The notes beneath the pieces were generated by a model. That model ran no database searches, was not told the DNA's origin, and saw only the letters and a list, made by a program, of their open reading frames with translations. Source: JADKAV01 sp963704075 (lineage in GTDB: Bacteria; Actinomycetota; Actinomycetes; S36-B12; UBA10799). Taken from it: DNA of 64,000 nucleotides. Of this stretch, positions 47,297 through 55,904 are shown piece by piece. The translations under genes and the position numbers were made by a program. Each line of letters begins with the position of its first letter. Position 1 is the stretch's first letter. The stretch lies in NCBI GenBank assembly GCA_963704075.1, contig CAVPGV010000016.1, positions 27,337 through 91,336 on the forward strand, read 5' to 3'.

Positions 47297-48130
47297 ATGC
47301 CACCGTTTCGCGTGTCCCGCAGCGGCGGGAACGGTCTGACCTACTCTGGCACCCGCCGCGTCGGGCTCCGTTCACCGACGACAAGCGTGCGCGCACCGGT
47401 AACCGAGACGGCGTGGATCGACGACATACGCGCGCTGGCACTGGTCATCCCCGAGGGTGCGGCCTTCTCCCACACCACCGCCGCACAGCTGCTGGACCTG
47501 CCGTTGCCCCTCGCCGATCAGGGCGGCTTTCACGTCACGGTGCCGCCTGGGGTGTCGCGCGGCCGGAGGGCAAAAGTGACGTGGCACGCGGCGGAGATCA
47601 AAGGGCGCGTAGCCCAGGTCAAGGGACTCCCGGTGACGAATGCCGCACGCACCTGGCTCGATCTCGGCCCGCTTCTGCAGCTGCCGGATCTGGTGGCGGT
47701 GACAGACAGGATCCTGCGCCGTCGCCTCGCCGGGAACCTGGAGGTCCCCCGGGGAGCCCGGGGCGCGGTTGTGCTTCGTCGCGCCCTTGCCATGGCCGAT
47801 TCCGGAAGCAGGTCGCCGCAGGAGTCGATTCTGCGCGTGCACCTTCACCTGGCAGGGTTGCCTCGGCCCGTTGTGAACAAGGATGTCATCGACAGGGGCG
47901 AGTGGATCGGCTGCGGAGATCTGGTCTGGCCTGAATTCCGCCTGTATGTCGAGTACGACGGAGAGCACCACGATGACCCCCAGCAGCGGCATCAGGATGC
48001 CCAAACCCGCAACCGGCTCAGTCAACTTGGATGGACGGTGCGCGTGGTGACCAAGACGATGATGCGCCACGTCGACGAGGTGGTGGCGATGCTTGCTGAT
48101 GACCTGCAGGCCAACGGGTGGTCCGGATGA
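47297..48130 (+). CDS. DUF559-type endonuclease-like protein with N-terminal AbiEi-like region
   Basis: From the ATG at 47297 the protein has 277 residues. The N-terminal two thirds (FSHTTAAQLLDLPLP, GLPVTNAARTWLDLG) resemble AbiEi-type antitoxin/regulator regions common in Actinomycetota. The C-terminal third has the Vsr-like DUF559 core: CGDLVWPEFRLYVEYDGEHH followed by DAQTRNRLSQLGWTVRVVTK, with acidic residues fitting a PD-(D/E)XK nuclease site. The gene is solitary and lies between two copies of the 62-bp palindrome (88 bases before, 17 bases after). The function of this widespread protein class is not established. Confidence 0.75.
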   Translation: MPPFRVSRSGGNGLTYSGTRRVGLRSPTTSVRAPVTETAWIDDIRALALVIPEGAAFSHTTAAQLLDLPLPLADQGGFHVTVPPGVSRGRRAKVTWHAAEIKGRVAQVKGLPVTNAARTWLDLGPLLQLPDLVAVTDRILRRRLAGNLEVPRGARGAVVLRRALAMADSGSRSPQESILRVHLHLAGLPRPVVNKDVIDRGEWIGCGDLVWPEFRLYVEYDGEHHDDPQQRHQDAQTRNRLSQLGWTVRVVTKTMMRHVDEVVAMLADDLQANGWSG

Positions 48131-48147
48131 GCCCCCGCCGCTTCTTT

Positions 48148-48209
48148 GCCGAGTGTTGCGCGGTTGCGGGTTTCGTGGGTCCAAAACCAGCAACGGTGCA
48201 ACACTCGGC
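48148..48209 (+). repeat. 62-bp palindromic repeat, copy 3
   Basis: Outer sequence GCCGAGTGTTGCGCGG to GGTGCAACACTCGGC, with a few more arm mismatches than the other copies (CGGTTGCGGG against CCAGCAACGG). The left arm equals that of copy 2 and the right arm is closer to copy 1. It begins 17 bases after the DUF559-type stop codon. Confidence 0.92.
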
Positions 48210-48293
48210 CGGGTGGGTCGGCGGGTGAGGCGGCCGGGTGAGCGGCGGGGAGGCGGCGGTCGGCGGGGAAGCCGGCGGGCGGTGCCAGGCGAC

Positions 48294-48671
48294 CTACCGG
48301 TCCCGCACATCCCAGGCGTGATCCAGTGCGGCGCGGGCCTGCTTCTTGTCCCCCGCGTCGAAGTAGCCCACGCCGACCCAGTACCACGCCAGCCAGTCGT
48401 CTGGATCGGCCTGGGCGGCAGCGATCCGGTCGTCCATGGACCGCTCGTCGACCACCTCGATGCGGGCGCCCAGTTCCTGCATGCGGAATCCGAAACGCAC
48501 TTCGCGCCAAACCAGCCAGCCGGCCAGCAGTGGCAACAGCAGCACGGCCAGACCAAGGCCCACGGCGGCCGGCTCACCGGAGGCGATGAAGTCCCAGCCC
48601 CGCCACGCCACCAGCACGGCATAGACGGCGAACGCACCGGCCATCACCAGCGCGATCCGCTTGGCGGTCAT
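48294..48671 (-). CDS. Small membrane protein with TPR-like C-terminus
   Basis: The 125-residue protein starts at the ATG at 48671, overlapping the dapB stop (ATGA). Two hydrophobic helices (about residues 5-20 and 36-55) precede a soluble part containing DDWLAWYWVGVGYFDAGDKKQARAALDHA, here cited as the TPR-like stretch AWYWVGVGYFDAGDKKQA. No specific function is recognised. It is the last gene of the pnp/dapB run. Confidence 0.7.
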   Translation of the reverse strand: MTAKRIALVMAGAFAVYAVLVAWRGWDFIASGEPAAVGLGLAVLLLPLLAGWLVWREVRFGFRMQELGARIEVVDERSMDDRIAAAQADPDDWLAWYWVGVGYFDAGDKKQARAALDHAWDVRDR

Positions 48672-49396
48672 GCCAGATCCAGGAAGGCATCCAGCCCGAC
48701 GGTCAGGCCCGGGTGGCTGCCCACACTGCGGATCCCCAGCAGGACACCGGGCATGAACGACACCCGGTCGAGGCTGTCGTGGCGGATGGTCAGGGTCTCC
48801 CCCGCCCCGCCGAGCAGCACTTCCTGGTGCGCCACCAAACCGCGCAACCGAACCGAGTGAACAGTCACGTCGTCCACCGACGCGCCGCGGGCACCCGGCA
48901 GCGCCGTGGCAGTCGCATCGGGAGACTTCCGCCGGTCGCGTGCCTGCGCGATCAGTTCCGCGGTCCGCACCGCTGTTCCGGAGGGCGCGTCGACCTTGTC
49001 CGGGTGGTGCATCTCGACGATCTCCACCGACTCGAAGAACGGTGCGGCGACCGCCGCGAAGCGCATCATGAGCACCGCTCCGATGCTGAAATTGGGAGCC
49101 ACCAGAACGCCCGTGTCCGACCCCGTCAGCAGTCGTTCGACCTGCCCAAGACGCTCGCTGTCGAAGCCGCTGGTCCCGACGACGACATGGACCCCGCGCG
49201 GGATGCAGTGTTCGATCGTGCGCATCACCACGTCGGGCGCGGTGAAGTCGACGACCACATCGCAGTCGTCGAGTAGATCCAGGGAGTCCCCCAGATCGAC
49301 ACGGGCGAGCACCTCCATGTCGTCGGCCGCTTCCACGGCTTCGCACACCGTCCGGCCCATGCGACCGGCCGCTCCTACCACTCCGACCCTGATCAT
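48668..49396 (-). CDS. dapB: 4-hydroxy-tetrahydrodipicolinate reductase
   Basis: DapB makes tetrahydrodipicolinate for lysine and peptidoglycan. I start at the ATG at 49396, seven bases after GGAGG, giving 242 residues. The nucleotide-binding motif VGVVGAAGRMGRTV, the DFTAP region and the substrate signature EMHHPDKVDAPSGTA are all present. The compact form with 242 residues is usual in Actinomycetota. Confidence 0.95.
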   Translation of the reverse strand: MIRVGVVGAAGRMGRTVCEAVEAADDMEVLARVDLGDSLDLLDDCDVVVDFTAPDVVMRTIEHCIPRGVHVVVGTSGFDSERLGQVERLLTGSDTGVLVAPNFSIGAVLMMRFAAVAAPFFESVEIVEMHHPDKVDAPSGTAVRTAELIAQARDRRKSPDATATALPGARGASVDDVTVHSVRLRGLVAHQEVLLGGAGETLTIRHDSLDRVSFMPGVLLGIRSVGSHPGLTVGLDAFLDLA

Positions 49397-49412
49397 TCTT
49401 GAACCTCCATCG

Positions 49413-50684
49413 TCACGCGGACGGCCCGACGACGACATCGACCGCCGGACCGGACAGGATCTCCTCGGCCAGCCCGCTGACCTCCGCAGGGGTTACCGCG
49501 CCGACTCTGAGCAGGCCTTCGTTGAGCGCGACGATCTTCTCGTCGAACAACGCCCGGGTACCCAGCCGCATGAGGCGCATGCCCGGATCCTCGAGGTCCA
49601 GGACCATCTGTCCCTTCACCTGGTTCTTCGCGGAGGCGACCTCATCGCCGGAGATGCCCGTGGTGCGGACCTCGTGCAGCACGGCGTCGATGACCTCACG
49701 CGTCTGGTCGAGTTTGTCCGGGGCACAGCCCGCGTGCACTCCGAAGATCCCCGCGTCGCTGTAGCTGGAACGGAATGCGTTGACCGTATAGGCCAGGCCC
49801 CGCCGCTCACGCACTTCCTGGAACAGCCGACTGGACATTCCGCCGCCGAGGATGGTGTGCAGAACCGCCATCGCATAGCGGCGGTCATCATTTCTGGCGA
49901 TGCTGGAGTACCCGCGCAACAGATTGATCTGCTCGAACGCCCGTGAGACGTGGGAGCCGGTCGGTCGCGGACCGCGCGGGGACTTCTGCGGCTTGGGTGG
50001 GCGCACGGGTTGCTGGGCCTCCCCGAAGGCCCTGCGCACCAGGGACATCACGCGTCGATGCGAAGCACTGCCCACTGCGGTGATCACATAGTTGTCCGGG
50101 GTGTAGTAGCGCCGATAGTGCCGCCGGATGGCGGCGTCGGCCATGGCGGTGACGCTGTCCACGGTGCCCGCCACGGGTGTACCCAGCGGGTGTCCTGCGA
50201 ACAGCAGCGCCTCGAGTTCGGTACGCGCAAGGTCGAGCGGGTCGTCCTCGCTCATCGCGATCTCCTCGAGGACCACCGGACGTTCGGCCTCGATGTCGGA
50301 ACGCCTCAACAACGACTGGCCCAGCATGTCGGCGAGTACGTCGACGGCCACATCGAGGTGCTCGTCGAGCACCCTTACGTGGTAGCAGGTGTATTCCTTG
50401 GTCGTGAAGGCGTTGATCTCGCCGCCAACACTTTCCACATCGGCGGCGATATCCAGCGCCGACCGGCGTTCGGTGCCCTTGAACAACAGGTGCTCGAGGA
50501 AATGCGTGGCGCCAGCGGTCGACGGGGTCTCGTGGCGCGAACCGATCGGCACCCACACACCCAGCGTGACCGACCGTACGGCCGGAATGACTTCGGTGTA
50601 AACACGCGGCCCCGAGGGGATCGCAGTGCGGTGCACCGTGATCCCCCCGGGGTCGCGCAGGACCACCTGGGAGCGGGGGCTCAC
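49413..50684 (-). CDS. M16-family zinc metallopeptidase
   Basis: The 423-residue protein starts at a GTG overlapping the pnp stop (GTGA). The inverted zinc motif HFLEH (residues about 61-65, in ATHFLEHLLFKGT) and the downstream glutamate region ERPVVLEEIAMSEDDP identify an active-type M16 peptidase related to PepR and mitochondrial processing peptidase beta. The second homologous half begins around residue 230. Linkage rpsO-pnp-M16-dapB is conserved in Actinomycetota. The substrate is unknown. Confidence 0.92.
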   Translation of the reverse strand: MSPRSQVVLRDPGGITVHRTAIPSGPRVYTEVIPAVRSVTLGVWVPIGSRHETPSTAGATHFLEHLLFKGTERRSALDIAADVESVGGEINAFTTKEYTCYHVRVLDEHLDVAVDVLADMLGQSLLRRSDIEAERPVVLEEIAMSEDDPLDLARTELEALLFAGHPLGTPVAGTVDSVTAMADAAIRRHYRRYYTPDNYVITAVGSASHRRVMSLVRRAFGEAQQPVRPPKPQKSPRGPRPTGSHVSRAFEQINLLRGYSSIARNDDRRYAMAVLHTILGGGMSSRLFQEVRERRGLAYTVNAFRSSYSDAGIFGVHAGCAPDKLDQTREVIDAVLHEVRTTGISGDEVASAKNQVKGQMVLDLEDPGMRLMRLGTRALFDEKIVALNEGLLRVGAVTPAEVSGLAEEILSGPAVDVVVGPSA

Positions 50685-52882
50685 TCGGAGTCTGACTCCT
50701 CAGCCTCGTCGAGCACCGGGGCCAGGCTCAGTTTGCCGCGGTCGTCGATGTCCTTGATCTCGACCCGGATCTTGTCGCCGACCTTCACGACATCGTCCAC
50801 ACTCTCGATGCGCTTGCCACCGACGAGTTTCTTGACCTCGGTGATGTGCAGCAGGCCGTCCTTGCCGGGGACCAGCGACACGAACGCGCCGAAGTTCGTG
50901 GTCTTGACGACCGTGCCGAGGTAGCGCTCGCCGATCTCGGGCATCTGCGGGTTCGCGATCCCGTTGATCATGGCGCGTGCCTGCTCAGCGGCGTCACCGT
51001 TGGAGGCACCGATGTAGATGGTGCCGTCGTCCTCGATGGTGATGTCCGCGCCGGTGTCGTCCTGGATCTGGTTGATGATCTGACCCTTCGGCCCGATCAC
51101 GGCACCGATCTTGTCCACCGGGACGGTGATCGAGATGACCCGTGGTGCCAGGGCGTTCATCTCGTCGGGGCCGTCGATGGCCTCGGACATGACGTCCAGG
51201 ATGGTCATGCGGGCATCACGCGCCTGCTCCAGGGCACCGGCCAGCACGCTGGCGGGGATGCCGTCGAGCTTGGTGTCCAGTTGCAGGGCGGTGACGAACT
51301 CGCTGGTGCCGGCGACCTTGAAGTCCATGTCGCCGTACGCGTCCTCGGCGCCGAGGATGTCAGTCAGGGCGACGTACTGCATCTGGCCGTCGACCTCGTC
51401 GGAGACCAGACCCATCGCGATACCTGCGACCGGGGCCTTCAGCGGCACACCGGCGTTGAGCAGCGACAGCGTCGAGGCACACACCGAACCCATCGAGGTC
51501 GACCCGTTGGACCCGAGGGCCTCGGACACCTGCCGGATCGCGTACGGGAAGTCCTCCCGGCTGGGCAGCACCGGCACCAGCGCACGTTCGGCCAGTGCTC
51601 CGTGACCGATTTCGCGGCGCTTCGGGCTTCCCACCCGGCCGGTCTCACCGGTGGAGAAGGGCGGGAAGTTGTAGTTGTGCATGTAGCGCTTGCGGCTCGT
51701 GGGGCTCAGCGTGTCCAACTGCTGTTCCATGCGCAGCATGTTGAGCGTCGTGACGCCCAGGATCTGGGTCTCGCCGCGCTCGAACAGTGCCGAACCGTGT
51801 GCCCGCGGGATCACGTCGACCTCGGCCGACAGTGCCCGGATGTCCGACAAACCACGCCCGTCGATACGGACGTGATCGCGCAGGATGCGCTGGCGCATCT
51901 GCTTCTTGGTGACCGCTCGCAAAGCGGCGCCGATCTCCTTCTCGCGGCCTTCGAACTGCTCGGCGAGCTGTTCGGAGACCTCATCCTTGATCACGTCCAG
52001 CGCCTGCTCGCGCTCCTGCTTGTCGGCGATCGTCAACGCCTGCGCCAGCTTCTCGCTGGTCGCTGCCTCGACAGCCTCGTACGCGTCGTCCTGGAACTCC
52101 AGGAACACCGGGAACTCCCGGGTCTCCTTGCCCGCACGCGCGGCAAGGTCGGACTGCGCCTCACACAGCTGACGGATGAACGGCTTGGACGCGTCCAGAC
52201 CCTCCGAGACGACAGTCTCGGTCGGGGCCGGCGAACCTCCGCGCACCAACTCCACCGCGGACTCGGTCGCCTCCGCTTCGACCATCATGATCGCCACGTC
52301 GTCCCCGACCACACGGCCGGCGACGACCATGTCGAACACGGCCTCCTCGAGCTGCGAGTGACTGGGGAACGCAACCCAGCGCTCACCGATGAGTGCCACA
52401 CGCACGGCGCCGATCGGTCCGCTGAACGGCAAGCCGGACAGTTGGGTCGACATCGACGCGGCGTTGATCGCCAGCACGTCATACGGCTGGTCGGGGTTGA
52501 GCGACTGGATGGTGATGACGACCTGGACCTCGTTGCGCAGGCCCTTGACGAACGTCGGGCGCAGCGGCCGGTCGATGAGCCGACAGGTCAGGATCGCGTC
52601 CTCGCTGGGACGCCCCTCGCGCCGGAAGAACGAACCGGGGATGCGCCCGGCGGCGTACATGCGCTCTTCGACGTCGACGGTCAGCGGGAAGAAGTCGAAC
52701 TGCTCCTTGGGGTGCTTGCCGGCGGTTGTCGCCGACAGCAGCATGGTGTCGCCGTCGAGGTAGGCGACGGCCGAACCGGCCGCTTGGCGCGCCAGGCGCC
52801 CGGTCTCGAATCGGATGGTGCGGGTGCCGAACGGACCGTTGTCCAGAACGGTCTCGGCGCTTTCAATGTTGGAACCCTCCAC
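50681..52882 (-). CDS. pnp: Polyribonucleotide nucleotidyltransferase
   Basis: PNPase degrades RNA phosphorolytically and can add tails. From the GTG at 52882, preceded by AAAGGAGGGCCC, it has 733 residues. Two RNase PH domains (GRIPGSFFRREGRPSE, then HNYNFPPFSTGETGRVGSPK with the GSNGSTSMGSVC active-site loop), a KH domain (IGAVIGPKGQIINQI) and a C-terminal S1 domain (LGTVVKTTNFGAFVSL) appear in order. The frame is intact. It lies downstream of rpsO. Confidence 0.97.
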   Translation of the reverse strand: MEGSNIESAETVLDNGPFGTRTIRFETGRLARQAAGSAVAYLDGDTMLLSATTAGKHPKEQFDFFPLTVDVEERMYAAGRIPGSFFRREGRPSEDAILTCRLIDRPLRPTFVKGLRNEVQVVITIQSLNPDQPYDVLAINAASMSTQLSGLPFSGPIGAVRVALIGERWVAFPSHSQLEEAVFDMVVAGRVVGDDVAIMMVEAEATESAVELVRGGSPAPTETVVSEGLDASKPFIRQLCEAQSDLAARAGKETREFPVFLEFQDDAYEAVEAATSEKLAQALTIADKQEREQALDVIKDEVSEQLAEQFEGREKEIGAALRAVTKKQMRQRILRDHVRIDGRGLSDIRALSAEVDVIPRAHGSALFERGETQILGVTTLNMLRMEQQLDTLSPTSRKRYMHNYNFPPFSTGETGRVGSPKRREIGHGALAERALVPVLPSREDFPYAIRQVSEALGSNGSTSMGSVCASTLSLLNAGVPLKAPVAGIAMGLVSDEVDGQMQYVALTDILGAEDAYGDMDFKVAGTSEFVTALQLDTKLDGIPASVLAGALEQARDARMTILDVMSEAIDGPDEMNALAPRVISITVPVDKIGAVIGPKGQIINQIQDDTGADITIEDDGTIYIGASNGDAAEQARAMINGIANPQMPEIGERYLGTVVKTTNFGAFVSLVPGKDGLLHITEVKKLVGGKRIESVDDVVKVGDKIRVEIKDIDDRGKLSLAPVLDEAEESDSE

Positions 52883-53001
52883 GGGCCCTCCTTTTCTTAA
52901 GGGGGCCGCAGGCGCCGGTCTTCGATCGAGACGGTCCGCAGTGCGGGCCATCACCACCGAGGACCGAGGCGTGCAATGCGGCCCCGTTGGGGTGGTAAGA
53001 C

Positions 53002-53033
53002 TCGAGGGGAGCAGCCTCAGCCACTCCCCTCGA
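53002..53033 (-). terminator. Hairpin between rpsO and pnp
   Basis: TCGAGGGGAG and CTCCCCTCGA form a perfect 10-base stem with a 12-base loop, a few bases after the rpsO stop (minus-strand transcription). It may be a terminator or a processing site; in other bacteria the rpsO-pnp region is cut by RNase III and PNPase autoregulates there. Confidence 0.75.
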
Positions 53034-53038
53034 TCAGG

Positions 53039-53302
53039 TTATCGACGGATACCCAGCCGCGCGATCAGCGCACGGTAGCGCTCGATGTCGGTGCGGGCCA
53101 GGTAGTCGAGCAGTCGGCGACGACGACCAACGAGCAGCAGCAGTCCGCGGCGGCTGTGGTGATCGTGCTTGTGCTCTTTGAGGTGTTCGGTGAGGTGGGA
53201 GATCCGGTGGCTCAGAAGAGCTACCTGAACCTCGGGGCTGCCGGTGTCGCCGTCAGCCGTGGCGTACTCGCCGATGATCTTCTGCTTGGTGGCAGTATCC
53301 AT
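53039..53302 (-). CDS. rpsO: 30S ribosomal protein S15
   Basis: The 87-residue protein starts at the ATG at 53302 after AAGGAAC. The S15 signature is clear (TGSPEVQVALLSHRI, LTEHLKEHKHDHHSRRGL, then LVGRRRRLLDYLARTD). It binds 16S rRNA in the platform of the small subunit. The 265 bases upstream hold its promoter and no other feature I can support. Confidence 0.97.
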   Translation of the reverse strand: MDTATKQKIIGEYATADGDTGSPEVQVALLSHRISHLTEHLKEHKHDHHSRRGLLLLVGRRRRLLDYLARTDIERYRALIARLGIRR

Positions 53303-53567
53303 TGATGTTCCTTGATCTACGCGGACGCAAGACATGGCGGCCACCGAGCGTCCGTTCAGTAGCCGTGCTCCCAGTGTAGCGGGTGGGGGTATATCCTCGC
53401 CGTCCGGCAGGGGGCCGGACCGCTTCGAGCCGCTACCGGCAGCCTCTGCGCCGCTTTGGGGCCAGATGCCTCAGAACCTGCGATTCCGCAGACAGTGTCG
53501 GCTGGCGGGCGGGTCCCAGTGACCGCGGATTCATTGCCCAATTCCGTGCAGGGTCTGACCCGAGACG

Positions 53568-54902
53568 CTACTCCCCTGCGCCCTTGAAGACCTTGGGAAC
53601 AGTCTTGAGAATGATCTTGATGTCCGACCACAGGCTCCAGTGGTCCTCGTAGCGGTTGTCGAAGCGAGCTCGATCGTCGATCGAGGTGTTCCCGCGAAGG
53701 TCATGGATCTGGGCCAGTCCGGTCAAACCTGCCGGCATCCGCAGCCGGTCGCCGTAGTGAGGGTACTGCTCCTGGAACTGTTCGACGAAGAAGGGGCGCT
53801 CCGGCCGCGGTCCGACGAACGACATGTCCCCACGAACGATGTTCCACAACTGCGGTAGTTCGTCGATCGAGGTTTTTCGCAAGAACGCTCCCACACGACC
53901 CAGACGCGCGCTGTCGGGCTGAACACTCCACAGGGTGTCCGAGACCGAGTTGGAAACCGGCTTCATGGTCTGCAGTTTCAGCAGTTCGAAGGCCATCCCG
54001 TGCTGACCGATCCGGATCTGCCGAAACAACAGGTCCCCACCGGTCTCACGTTTGACCAAGAAGCCCGCAACCGCCAGGACCGGACTCAGGACCAATAGCG
54101 CAAGGCCGGCCAGGACAACATCCAGGGCGCGTTTGACCAACAGGCCGAACGTGGGCCGCGTCGCCCCCAGTCGAAGCACCGGAACCCCGAAGACATGGTC
54201 GTCGGCACGCGATTCGCCGATCAGGTCGAAGTAGCGAGGCACCGCCATGATCGTTATACCGGCTGCCAGCGCACGACGTATCTCAAAGACTTCCCGCGCT
54301 TCCGATGCTCGGGAGAATGCTACGAGGACGGTGCTTGCCCGCGCGTCGGAGGCAGCCTGTGGCAGGTCGACATCCAACAGGTCCGGCTCTCGGCCAACAA
54401 GGTCGAGGCCGTAGTCGGGATTGTCCTCAGCCATTTCTGCGATGGCGTCGGCGACAATGCCTCCACCCACCAGGAGCAGACGTTCCCGCGCGACATCGTT
54501 GCGGCGCAGGCTTCGGACCATGACATACGCAGGCACTCGTGCGAGAGCCAGGACAGCCCCAGTCGAAGCGAGCCAGAAGGCACTTGCTTCCGTGACCTGC
54601 AGCCAGGGTGTGATACCGAACGCGACCAGCAAACCAGTCGCGATCATCATCGCCTCAAGCGCGGTGGGGAGTTCATCCAGAGAACTGAGCGAGAACCTTG
54701 CCCGGTACAGGCACAAACGCCAGCGGGCAATCATCAGCAACACCGCCCCCAGCAGCGCAACAGCCACCGAAGGCGGCGTCCAGAGCCACCAAACAGCGGC
54801 CACGGCGGCGACGTCGATGGTTACCAGCAACCTGGTCTGACGGCGCGCGGTCAGGTGCATTCGACGCCTCAGTGGCGACACGCTAACGGTAGCGATACCC
54901 AT
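53568..54902 (-). CDS. Initiating sugar transferase of exopolysaccharide synthesis
   Basis: Polyprenyl-phosphate sugar-phosphate transferase. The N-terminal half has about four membrane helices and a Rossmann-like domain (RERLLLVGGGIVADAI). The C-terminal half is the bacterial sugar transferase domain: KRALDVVLAGLALLVLSPV, DLLFRQIRIGQHGM, then FLRKTSIDELPQLWNIVRGD and MSFVGPRPE. It loads the first sugar phosphate onto undecaprenyl phosphate. The start is uncertain: the ATG at 54902, with a GTG at 54914 as alternative. It opens the polysaccharide locus. About 280 gene-free bases separate it from the next gene and show nothing else. Confidence 0.9.
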   Translation of the reverse strand: MGIATVSVSPLRRRMHLTARRQTRLLVTIDVAAVAAVWWLWTPPSVAVALLGAVLLMIARWRLCLYRARFSLSSLDELPTALEAMMIATGLLVAFGITPWLQVTEASAFWLASTGAVLALARVPAYVMVRSLRRNDVARERLLLVGGGIVADAIAEMAEDNPDYGLDLVGREPDLLDVDLPQAASDARASTVLVAFSRASEAREVFEIRRALAAGITIMAVPRYFDLIGESRADDHVFGVPVLRLGATRPTFGLLVKRALDVVLAGLALLVLSPVLAVAGFLVKRETGGDLLFRQIRIGQHGMAFELLKLQTMKPVSNSVSDTLWSVQPDSARLGRVGAFLRKTSIDELPQLWNIVRGDMSFVGPRPERPFFVEQFQEQYPHYGDRLRMPAGLTGLAQIHDLRGNTSIDDRARFDNRYEDHWSLWSDIKIILKTVPKVFKGAGE

Positions 54903-55181
54903 CTTCCGCCTCACTTTCCGTCACGGTGCAACACAATCGAGCGCACCCTGAGTGGGGGCGATTGACTTCCGCCTTGACGCCTGCATCGTCGGAACCCGAC
55001 GTTTCCTTGATAAGAGTTCCGGGAAATTCACCAGAAGGGTGGCGGTACTCGGCGCCTACACCAATGTGAACCTTTCAAAGCCTATTCTCCCCTGCCCAGG
55101 GCGCGGTCGCCATCGGTGGGCCCGCAGCAGGGGGTCTCAGCGCGGCGTCCCACTCACTGCGTTACGTGCGTTACTCCCCCG

Positions 55182-55760
55182 TCAAGTCAGCGACTGTCGC
55201 AAACGAACGACCAGAATCCCGGCTACCAGGGCAAGACCGGCGGACAACAGAAAAGCCGCTACATAGAGCAGGGTCTTGGAAACGCCTGCCGGTGCGCTAT
55301 TCAGATCAGCATTCGAAATGGCTTCCGCGACCAGATACGGGTCTGTCTCGGCACGCGCCAGCACCTGATCGACCAACGATTGGTTGGCAATCTGAGCCTG
55401 CTCCGGGTCACTGAGTTCAGTGTGAATGGTCATGTTGAGTGTCAGTGGTGGTATTTCAACATTCAGCCCCGCGCGGACCTCGTCGGCCGTCACACCTGCG
55501 GCCTGGGCGGCAGTGTCGACGGACTGCTGAGACGCCACGAACTCCGGATACGTCTGCACGAGCAAGGAGATGAGATCCCGACCGTCGGGCCGTTTCGGCT
55601 CTGGCTGGAAAGCCACCACTGAGTTGGAGGCATAGGTGACTGGTAGCGATCCGATATAGACGAACATCCCGGCGAACACGAAAACGAGAACTCCTAGCAT
55701 TGCCGGCCACTCGCGCAACAGGCGCGCGGCGGTGACCGACTGATTCTCGACTGCACTCAC
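55182..55760 (-). CDS. Wzz-like chain-length / polysaccharide co-polymerase
   Basis: The 192-residue protein has an N-terminal helix (about residues 21-40) and a C-terminal helix (about 163-185) enclosing an outer domain with TYASNSVVAFQPEP and LNVEIPPLTLNMTI, the layout of Wzz/YveK-type proteins. There is no tyrosine kinase domain. It probably sets polymer length or helps export. It starts with a GTG and is divergent from the glycosidase gene. Confidence 0.75.
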   Translation of the reverse strand: MSAVENQSVTAARLLREWPAMLGVLVFVFAGMFVYIGSLPVTYASNSVVAFQPEPKRPDGRDLISLLVQTYPEFVASQQSVDTAAQAAGVTADEVRAGLNVEIPPLTLNMTIHTELSDPEQAQIANQSLVDQVLARAETDPYLVAEAISNADLNSAPAGVSKTLLYVAAFLLSAGLALVAGILVVRLRQSLT

Positions 55761-55904
55761 TCGTCGAGACTAGCGCCTGCCGCACCCTCAAGAAGTCCCG
55801 TGCTTTTCACATCGCGCGCCGCGTCGATCTGCTCGATTCACTCAATGGGTTGACCGATTGCGGGCGCACTCAAGCAGGCAAGGGTACTTGCCGATCCATC
55901 CGTC

